A stretch of 10,598 nt of DNA. It comes from JBBPYC01 sp038200275. GTDB taxonomy: Bacteria; Pseudomonadota; Gammaproteobacteria; Burkholderiales; Burkholderiaceae_C. The stretch spans positions 1 through 10,598 of the forward strand of contig JBBPYC010000005.1 of NCBI GenBank assembly GCA_038200275.1, written 5' to 3'. The notes below the pieces were generated by a model, which ran no database searches, was not told the origin of the DNA, and was given only the letters and a program-made list of their open reading frames with translations. Each line of letters starts with the position of its first letter. Positions within the stretch are counted from its first letter, which is position 1. The position numbers were made by a program, and so were the translations under genes. Shown piece by piece: positions 5,202 to 10,598 of this stretch.

Positions 5202-7760
5202 CTACGGATCGGTCTGCTTGACATCAACTGCGCCGCGCGCATAGGACAACGGCGCGGCACGCAACACAAAGGCCTGCAGCGGGTCGGCCAACGCAGCCTC
5301 GGCATCTGCAGCAAGCATGTCCGCGTGCGGCTGCGCGTCCGCATGGGCGGACGAGATGACTGCTGCCTCGATCAACCGGTGCACCCGTGCGGCGCTGCGG
5401 TCCCAGGACGATGCGCTCAGCAACTCGGCCGCCGCCTGGCCGTGCGGTGTGTCCGCCCATTCGAACTGGGCAGCGGACGCCAGCGCGTCGCGGCATGCAT
5501 CGGTGAACGCAGGCCCGGCAGGCGCGATCTGCACCGCACTGCCGTACAACACCGCCACGTCGCGCACCGGCGTGCTGACGACCGGCTTCTCACCGGCCAG
5601 GTACTCGAGCGTCTTGGTCGGGCTGATGAAACGCGTTGCCTCGTTGATCGCGAACGGCATCAGACACACATCCCAACCCGCCAGCAGATGCGGCAGCCGC
5701 GCATACGACTGCATGCCGAGCCAGTGGATGTTGGCGCGGCGCGGCAACGTGGCCTGGTCGATCTTGACGACCGGCCCGGCCAGCACGAACTGCCAGTCGG
5801 GTTCGGCGCCGGCCAGCGCGTCGAGCAGTGCGAGATCGAAGCGTTCGTCGATCACGCCGAAGAACCCGAATCTCGGATGGGCAATCTGCTGCTGCAATCG
5901 GGCGGCTTCCTGTGCTTCGAAGCCGTCGGCATCTAACCCGGCGGGTGCGAAATGTTCGGCCTCCACCGAGCTCGGCACGCAATGCACGTTCGGGTTGGCG
6001 GCGCGCTTCGCCTCGAACAGCGCGGGTCCGCCGGTCAACACCAGATCGGCGGTGGCGAGCAACCGCGCTTCGCGCTCGCGCAGTTGCGCCGGCGCATGCA
6101 GAAAGGCCGAGAGCTCGTCCATGCAGTCGTACACCAGCGCTTTCGGCGTCAACGATTGCAGCATTGGCAGCGCCAGCGGCGTGTAGAGCCACACCACGTA
6201 ATCGGTGATGCCTTCGCGTGCGAGGTAGTCCTGCAGCAGCGCTTGAATCTGCGGCATCTGCTCGTCGTTGAAGCCTGGCGCCACAGCGCGCGTTCGCGGC
6301 ACTAGCGCGTCGAGGTTCGGGCCCTGTGCGGAGCGGTCAAGACAAGGTTCGCCATCGGTTGCCACCGGTTCTTCGATGAACACGACCTTGTAATCTCGGC
6401 TCAAGCGCGACATCAGATGTTGCGGCCTCTGGTAGACGAACCCCCAGCGCAGGTGCGAGAAAACGATCAGATGCATCAACGGTCCTTTTGAATCGGTTGC
6501 GTCGGCCAGCAGCTGCGCCTGCCAACGATGAAGTGCCTGCGCATAGGGCCGATACAGGGTGCGCGCCAGTCGACCCGAGCGGTCGGCAGTATCGGCGGAT
6601 GAGGCAGCGGGGGACATGACCGCGTCCGTTTCGCTGGCCGTGGCAGTCGCGGCGCCCACGTCCCAGAGTCCGCTGCGATGCCAATGGCCTGGATTTTCCC
6701 AATCGGGGCGATCGATCAACGGATACAGACACACGCCTTGCAACGGCACGCCTTCTGCGCGCACGCGCAGCGCGTCGCCAGCAACTTCGTTGAACCAGGC
6801 GGTGCGGCCATCGCCGACATGGCTGGTCTCGGCCAGGATCATCGGGCGGCGATAGCGCTGCCAAGCGTCGCCGAGCAGATCGCGCAGCGGCCGTCGGCGC
6901 GAGTCCCGCCGATGCCACAAAAGTCGCTCGTCGCTGCCCTGCTCCCACTGGCCGCCGTGGTAGTGGTTCAAGCCGATCACGTCGAGCGCATTGGCACAAC
7001 CACCCAACTGCGGCTCGAGCCAGCCGGCCAGCATGTCCCACACCTGCCATTGATGCGCGATCGCCTGCTGGGCTGCGTCCTGCAGATCCGGTCGATCGCA
7101 CGGCGGCACGACGTGAATGATCGGCTCCACCTGAACAAAGCGGGCTGCGGTGCCGTCCACTTGTCGGATTGCGTCCATTGCGGCCAGCGTGGCACGCACC
7201 AGCCGCTGCTTGACGGCGTAGCCAGCTGCCTGGGCAACCGCGGGATCGCCGCTGCCCAAATAGGGGTGCATCAGATTGCTGCTCGTGGCCGCCCAGGCAG
7301 TGAAGCCAATCTCGTTGACGACATTGAAAACCGGTGTGCCCACATGCCACGGCTGCAACGCGTTGGCCACGCGGGTGGCGAAGCGCGCGAGGCGCTCGCA
7401 CAGCGTATCGTCGAACAGGCTCAGGTCGGGCGGCGTGCCGTAATGCATCAAAGTCCAGATCACCTGCAGCCCATGCGCATGCGCGCTGCGTGCCGTGCGC
7501 AGCGCGCGGCGCAGGTCGATCGCACCAGTGCCCGATTCGCTCAAGCGCCAGCCGATGCTCTCACGCACCACGGCAATGCCCGCAATGGCAGCGCTGCGAT
7601 GGTCTTGCTCGACCCGTTCGCTGTGGCCGGTCGCCTGCCCCATGTCGAGTGGCAGGCCGTAGCTGTTCACATGGTCGGCGCCTTCGTAGCCGCCCATCCA
7701 GAAACCTCGGAACGGATTGATGTGTGGTGGTCGACTGATGTCGTCGGCGCTTGCGCTCAC
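5202..7760 (-). CDS. Clan GH-A glycosidase-like / glycosyltransferase fusion, 852 aa
   Basis: Two enzymes in one frame. Residues about 12-370 resemble GH1-like clan GH-A (beta-glucosidase type) TIM barrels: NPFRGFWMGGYEGAD, RESIGWR (67-72), FNVVNE with likely acid/base Glu150, VIGLNHYHGGQW and PMILAETSH with likely nucleophile Glu311. A linker rich in Ala, Ser and Asp (370-395) follows. Residues 429-800 are a GT-B glycosyltransferase of the type often found beside glf: HLRWGFVYQRPQHLMSRL, VYDCMDELSAF, GFFGVIDERFD, IHWLGMQSYARLPHLLAGWD and EATRFISPTKTLEYLAGEKP (707-726). The tail (800-852) is low-complexity. The GTG start at 7760 overlaps the previous stop as GTGA, implying translational coupling. 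An internal ATG at 6476 has a strong ribosome binding site, so the transferase may also be made alone. Substrates are unknown; Galf transfer is inferred from glf. Confidence 0.93.
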   Translation of the reverse strand: MSASADDISRPPHINPFRGFWMGGYEGADHVNSYGLPLDMGQATGHSERVEQDHRSAAIAGIAVVRESIGWRLSESGTGAIDLRRALRTARSAHAHGLQVIWTLMHYGTPPDLSLFDDTLCERLARFATRVANALQPWHVGTPVFNVVNEIGFTAWAATSSNLMHPYLGSGDPAVAQAAGYAVKQRLVRATLAAMDAIRQVDGTAARFVQVEPIIHVVPPCDRPDLQDAAQQAIAHQWQVWDMLAGWLEPQLGGCANALDVIGLNHYHGGQWEQGSDERLLWHRRDSRRRPLRDLLGDAWQRYRRPMILAETSHVGDGRTAWFNEVAGDALRVRAEGVPLQGVCLYPLIDRPDWENPGHWHRSGLWDVGAATATASETDAVMSPAASSADTADRSGRLARTLYRPYAQALHRWQAQLLADATDSKGPLMHLIVFSHLRWGFVYQRPQHLMSRLSRDYKVVFIEEPVATDGEPCLDRSAQGPNLDALVPRTRAVAPGFNDEQMPQIQALLQDYLAREGITDYVVWLYTPLALPMLQSLTPKALVYDCMDELSAFLHAPAQLREREARLLATADLVLTGGPALFEAKRAANPNVHCVPSSVEAEHFAPAGLDADGFEAQEAARLQQQIAHPRFGFFGVIDERFDLALLDALAGAEPDWQFVLAGPVVKIDQATLPRRANIHWLGMQSYARLPHLLAGWDVCLMPFAINEATRFISPTKTLEYLAGEKPVVSTPVRDVAVLYGSAVQIAPAGPAFTDACRDALASAAQFEWADTPHGQAAAELLSASSWDRSAARVHRLIEAAVISSAHADAQPHADMLAADAEAALADPLQAFVLRAAPLSYARGAVDVKQTDP
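6474..6489 (-). promoter_or_regulatory. Internal ribosome binding site and ATG at the fusion joint
   Basis: On the minus strand AAAAGGA (6483-6489), a 6-nt spacer, then ATG (6474-6476), exactly where the stand-alone form of the transferase domain would start (MHLIVFSHLRWG). The codon just before the site is TCA (6489-6491), one base from TGA. This suggests that two former genes became joined by loss of a stop codon, or that a second, shorter product is made. Confidence 0.6.
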
Positions 7761-8986
7761 TGCGTCTGGCTCAGTGCGGTGCCGTTTTGCACGGCGCGTG
7801 TCCGGTGCAGCACCGCCGTGTCATCGACCGCGACGGGCGTCGTCATGGTCGTCGGCGCAGAGGCCAGCGGCTGCGCAGGCGCGGTCGCGACGATGCGCGT
7901 CATCAACTGCTCGACCCGTGCCGTGCTGGCCTGGGTGCCCAGCCGGGCGAGCGCATACGTGCGTGCGTGCTGGCCCATGTCCGCACGCGCAGTCGGGTCG
8001 GCCAGCAGCCCGGCCACACGACTGGCAATGTCTTCGAAGTCGCCCGGGCCGACCAGCCAGCCGGTCTGCCCGTGCACCACGATCTCGGGCACGCCACCGA
8101 CGCGCGCGGCGATGACCGGCAGGCCGCTGGACATCGCCTCCATCACGGCCAGCGGCATCGCTTCCGAATGAGAACTGCTGATGGCCGCGTCAAGATCTTG
8201 ATAGACCGCCGGCATGTCGCGCACGAGGCCCGCAAAATGCACCTGACCGGACAGCCGCAACTTCTTGACCAACTGGCGCAAACCGGCCTCCATCGGCCCT
8301 TCGCCGATCAGCACACAGCGCGCTTCCGGATGCAGGCCCTTGAGCAGCATGGCGGCGCGCACGAACACTTCGGGGCCCTTCTCAGGTGACAGGCGGCCGA
8401 TGAAGCCGACCAGCGGCACCGCATCGTGCAGCTTCAATGCATCGCGCAGCACACGCGAGCGCTGCGGGGCTGGACGGAACCGATCGGTGTCGACGCCGTT
8501 GGTCTCGCAGCTGAGCAGCTCGGGCGTGGCGCCCAGGGCCAGCGCGTGGAAGTGGCTGTGGCGGCACACCACACTCACGTGCGTCGAGCAGGTGCGATGC
8601 ACTTCCAGATCGAGCGTCGTCATCTGCCGGCCGTGGATGGTCGTCAGCACCGGTCGGTCTGTAAGACGCCCCACCAGTCCGGCCAGCACATGCGCGTTCG
8701 GCAGGTGGGCGTGCAGCAGATCGATCTGCTGCGATTTCACAAGCGTGGTGGCGGCCTGGATCGAATCCCAGAGCGGGCTCTCGGGCATCGGCACGACCGT
8801 GACGTCGATGCCGGCGGCGCGCAGTCGGTTGGTGAACGGGCTCTCGAACGGGCACAGCGCATCGATCTGGAACCGCTCAGCCGGCAGGTGTGTCACGAGC
8901 TGTTCGACCCAGCTTTCCATGCCGCCGACGATGGCGTTGCCGATCACTTCAAGAACGCGAATTTTTTTGTTTGGTAGACCACGCAT
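7757..8986 (-). CDS. GT4-family glycosyltransferase, 409 aa
   Basis: A retaining GT-B glycosyltransferase that would transfer a sugar from a nucleotide donor to a glycan or lipid acceptor, probably at the inner face of the cytoplasmic membrane although no membrane segment is visible. The N-terminal half has IRVLEVIGNAIVGGMESWV (9-27) with the acceptor-side GGME, LLHAHLPNAHVLAGL and TTIHGRQ. The C-terminal half has GFIGRLSPEKG (194-204; donor-binding Arg198 and Lys203), VLIGEGP and HSEAMPLAVMEAMSSGLPVI (273-292), with the EX7E pair Glu275 and Glu283, followed by GGVPEIV. The last 40 residues are a low-complexity tail. The ATG at 8986 lies 6 nt after the amidohydrolase stop with little ribosome binding site, so coupling is likely; its own stop overlaps the next start by 4 nt. 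The donor sugar cannot be told from sequence. Confidence 0.95.
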   Translation of the reverse strand: MRGLPNKKIRVLEVIGNAIVGGMESWVEQLVTHLPAERFQIDALCPFESPFTNRLRAAGIDVTVVPMPESPLWDSIQAATTLVKSQQIDLLHAHLPNAHVLAGLVGRLTDRPVLTTIHGRQMTTLDLEVHRTCSTHVSVVCRHSHFHALALGATPELLSCETNGVDTDRFRPAPQRSRVLRDALKLHDAVPLVGFIGRLSPEKGPEVFVRAAMLLKGLHPEARCVLIGEGPMEAGLRQLVKKLRLSGQVHFAGLVRDMPAVYQDLDAAISSSHSEAMPLAVMEAMSSGLPVIAARVGGVPEIVVHGQTGWLVGPGDFEDIASRVAGLLADPTARADMGQHARTYALARLGTQASTARVEQLMTRIVATAPAQPLASAPTTMTTPVAVDDTAVLHRTRAVQNGTALSQTQ

Positions 8987-8992
8987 AGGGCA

Positions 8993-9928
8993 TCAGCAGC
9001 AGAAGCGCCGCATTTGCAGCGGACCAGAACCATTCTTTAACGACAACGGCGCGCCTTCGTCCGTTCCCTGCGCCGAGCACAGCTGCGAAGCCGCTGTCGA
9101 AGCAAGCCGCACCGAAGGCACCTTGCGGCCGAGCCACGCAGCGGCGGTGCCGCTCCAGATGGCGTCGCGCGCGGGGCCGTCCAAGCCAAGCTTGTCGAGC
9201 AAGTCGGCAAGCCAGCCTTTGCGTTCGCGAATCTCGGCCCCGCTGCACGGCAAAAAGCAATCGCTCGCGTATTGCAGCAAGCCCGGCCCCAGCACTTCGA
9301 GCGCACGCCGCAGCACTTCGAGCCGGTACGGCGGCGGCGGACCGAACGACAGGTCGAACCGAAACGCCGCCTGCGCATCGGGCACCCCGTGGATGCGGTC
9401 AATCAGCCCCACCGCGATGGCCTCGTCGGTCCAGGGCCAACCCAGGTGGGCCAAGGTCACACGTACCCCCGGGTGCGCCCGCAACGCCTCGAAAAACGTC
9501 GGTCGGCAAAATCGCCCGGAGCGGCCGTCGATGAAGATGCCGCTGTGAAACAACAGCGGCAGCCGCAGCGCTGCCGCTTCGGCAAACACCGGCTGCACCG
9601 CGTCGTCGTACGGGTACCAGCCGCTCGGCACCATCTTCAGGCCAGACAAGCCTGCGTCGATGGCCCGCCGCACTTCGGCCACTGCGCCCGGTGCGAGCGG
9701 ATTGACCACACCGAGACCGACCAGCCGATCGCCGTGGCCTTTGACCAGCGCCGCCAGATGCGAATTCGCACGCACCAGCGAATCGGGGTCGTCGAGCGAG
9801 AAACCGTCGGACAGAAACGGAGCGAGCAGCACGCCGATGTCGATCTCCGCGTCGTCAAGGGTCTGCAAAACGTCCGAGGTTCGCTCTTGGCCAGTGCAGT
9901 GAAGGTGTGCGTCGATTACAAAGGTCAT
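8993..9928 (-). CDS. Amidohydrolase-family TIM-barrel protein, 311 aa
   Basis: A metal-dependent hydrolase or decarboxylase-like protein of the amidohydrolase superfamily (amidohydrolase 2 / COG2159 style). Likely metal ligands are the HLH pair in VIDAHLHC (His8, His10), His128 in LLFHSG, His161 in LAHLGWPWTDEA and Asp223 in YASDCFLP. GLKMVPSGWYPYDD (96-109) fits the conserved beta-strand and loop before them. The frame is open further upstream to a TTG at 10036, but similarity starts at MTFVIDAHLH, so ATG 9928 is chosen; none of the possible starts has a good ribosome binding site. After AAAWLGRK (262-269), the usual end of such proteins, about 40 residues of unlike sequence follow, ending MRRFCC. 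It is the first gene of the operon. Its substrate is unknown; hydrolysis of a glycan substituent or an aromatic acid is only a guess. Confidence 0.88.
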   Translation of the reverse strand: MTFVIDAHLHCTGQERTSDVLQTLDDAEIDIGVLLAPFLSDGFSLDDPDSLVRANSHLAALVKGHGDRLVGLGVVNPLAPGAVAEVRRAIDAGLSGLKMVPSGWYPYDDAVQPVFAEAAALRLPLLFHSGIFIDGRSGRFCRPTFFEALRAHPGVRVTLAHLGWPWTDEAIAVGLIDRIHGVPDAQAAFRFDLSFGPPPPYRLEVLRRALEVLGPGLLQYASDCFLPCSGAEIRERKGWLADLLDKLGLDGPARDAIWSGTAAAWLGRKVPSVRLASTAASQLCSAQGTDEGAPLSLKNGSGPLQMRRFCC

Positions 9929-10298
9929 GAAAGGCGACGGAGTCGCTGAAGATGGGACGGATGGCTTGCGGCGCACATCGGCAAACGCCATGCCGGGCTG
10001 CTGCATAACTTGTATTTCGAGAGTTATGGCAGCCAATGTGGACGAGCTCGCAAGCGAAAGGGCATATGTGCCCGGAGTTGCTCATTGTGGCTTTTGGCTT
10101 TTGGCTTTTGGCTTTTGGCTTTTGGCTTTTGGCTTTTGGCACTTGGCTTGCTGTTCGCGATTCGCAAACATCGAAGCAACGGGAATGCAACGCGTTCACT
10201 GACCTCTTGGTGACAACTAGACTTGAACGAAACAGCTTTTGCAGCACCCAGAGCAGCTCAGCCTGTCAACCTCCGATCTTTCTGTCCTGTCGCCCTTG
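9929..10298. other. Divergent intergenic region between the operon and the uvrA-like gene
   Basis: This 370-base region must hold the leaders of the minus-strand glycan operon and the plus-strand uvrA-like gene. It contains a 7-bp tandem repeat (10091-10139, with a decayed copy to 10146) and a short dyad GGGCA-TATG-TGCCC (10060-10073). ORFs that cross it on both strands exist only because the 7-bp repeat contains no stop codon in any frame. I see no clear LexA-type box (CTGT-N8-ACAG) and no convincing -35/-10 pair. Confidence 0.6.
10091..10146. repeat. Heptanucleotide tandem repeat, 7 perfect copies plus one decayed
   Basis: CTTTTGG is repeated seven times without error (10091-10139), followed by CACTTGG (10140-10146), an imperfect eighth copy; CCAAAAG on the other strand. 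It sits about 165 bases upstream of the amidohydrolase start and 150 bases upstream of the uvrA-like start. Such perfect short repeats change copy number by strand slippage. Each step would move flanking promoter or leader elements by 7 bp. Confidence 0.95.
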
Positions 10299-10598
10299 AT
10301 GACTTCCGATTCAGGTTCGCGCAGCATGGTCCGCGTGCGCGGTGCGCGCGAGCACAACCTCAAAAACGTCGACGTCGACATCCCGCGCGATGCGTTGGTG
10401 GTGTTCACCGGGATTTCCGGCTCCGGCGAATCGTCGCTCGCGTTCGGCACCTTGTTCGCGGAAGCGCAGCGGCGCTATCTGGAATCGGTGGCGCCGTACG
10501 CACGCCGCCTCATCGTGCAAGCAGGCGTGCCGCAGGTCGACAGCATCGAAGGCCTGCCGCCCGCGGTGGCGCTGCAGCAGCAGCGCGGGGTGCCCAGC
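10299..10598 (+). CDS. UvrA-like excinuclease ABC subunit A paralogue, N-terminal part
   Basis: The first 100 codons of a plus-strand gene that runs off the window end. UvrA proteins are double ABC ATPases that recognise damaged DNA. RVRGAREHNLKNVDVDIPRD (12-31), VVFTGISGSGESSLAFGT (34-51) and AEAQRRYLESVAPYARRLI are clear UvrA N-terminal sequence. The wording SVAPYARRLI and GLPPAVALQQQRG differs from canonical UvrA (SLSAYARQF, GLSPAI) and fits the shorter UvrA paralogues of Burkholderiales. The Walker A motif reads GISGSGESS: residue 44 is Glu (codon GAA, 10428-10430) where ATPases need Lys (Lys37 in E. coli UvrA). The ATG at 10299 is the first plausible start; no good ribosome binding site is seen. 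It is divergent from the operon and probably unrelated to it. Confidence 0.9.
   Translation, partial: MTSDSGSRSMVRVRGAREHNLKNVDVDIPRDALVVFTGISGSGESSLAFGTLFAEAQRRYLESVAPYARRLIVQAGVPQVDSIEGLPPAVALQQQRGVPS

Noticed and set aside
5093..5344. 84-codon N-terminal extension of glf
   Set aside because: It overlaps the end of the preceding gene, is rich in Arg, Pro and Cys without Glf similarity, and the ATG at 5092 gives the usual family length.
6678..8171. 497-codon plus-strand ORF
   Set aside because: It is opposite the GH-A half of the fusion gene and the end of the GT4 gene, both strongly supported by motifs on the minus strand.
8949..9260. 103-codon minus-strand ORF ending in a hydrophobic stretch
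   Set aside because: It overlaps the amidohydrolase C-terminus and the GT4 start in another frame. The hydrophobic run is short and no family is recognised, so a membrane protein is not supported.
9929..10036. 36-codon N-terminal extension of the amidohydrolase to a TTG
   Set aside because: Conserved sequence begins at MTFVIDAHLH. The TTG and the other in-frame ATGs upstream have no ribosome binding site and no family similarity.
10091..10146. CRISPR array
   Set aside because: The repeats are 7 bp, directly joined with no spacers. This is a simple tandem repeat.
10200..10298. LexA (SOS) box upstream of the uvrA-like gene
   Set aside because: CTGT occurs at about 10262 and 10281, but neither is followed by ACAG at the right distance.
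9855..10299. Several ORFs across the 7-bp repeat on both strands, with repeated GFWLLAF or KAKSQKP peptides
   Set aside because: The 7-bp unit has no stop codon in any frame on either strand, so all frames through it are open by chance; none has a start signal or similarity.

Overview
The window is GC-rich DNA, densely coding on the minus strand from about 1.0 to 9.9 kb. Its gene content suggests a betaproteobacterium, most likely of the order Burkholderiales: a UvrA paralogue of the 'SVAPYARRLI...GLPPAVALQQQR' type, a TreZ gene next to small stress-type ORFs and a CBS-domain protein, and a Glf/glycosyltransferase cluster. This placement is inference from protein style and base composition only.

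Layout. (1) 1-1524: three small minus-strand genes: a CBS-domain protein cut by the window edge, a 103-aa hydrophilic protein and a 69-aa protein with an excellent ribosome binding site. About 560 bases of gene-free DNA with two clear inverted-repeat sites lies between the first two. (2) 1697-3603: treZ (maltooligosyltrehalose trehalohydrolase), intact in its catalytic barrel but broken by an apparent one-base deletion near 2320-2330. (3) 3878-9928: a compact minus-strand operon. In transcription order it encodes a TIM-barrel amidohydrolase, a GT4 glycosyltransferase, a very unusual 852-aa protein joining a clan GH-A glycosidase-like domain to a glycosyltransferase, and UDP-galactopyranose mutase (Glf). 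Junctions are 6 nt apart, then a 4-nt GTGA overlap, then 109 nt. (4) 9929-10298: a divergent intergenic region with seven perfect copies of a 7-bp repeat. (5) 10299-end: the start of a plus-strand UvrA-like gene whose first Walker A motif carries Glu where Lys is expected.

How the genes may work together. Glf makes UDP-galactofuranose, and the two glycosyltransferases could build a galactofuranose-containing glycan or glycoconjugate. The GH-A-like domain could trim or remodel it, and the amidohydrolase could act on a substituent or aglycone. No flippase, polymerase, export protein or membrane segment is visible in the window, so the product and its location are unknown. This operon, especially the hydrolase-transferase fusion with an embedded ribosome binding site, is the best candidate for an undescribed system here. 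TreZ belongs to the separate TreY/TreZ route from alpha-glucan to trehalose; its partner genes are not in the window.
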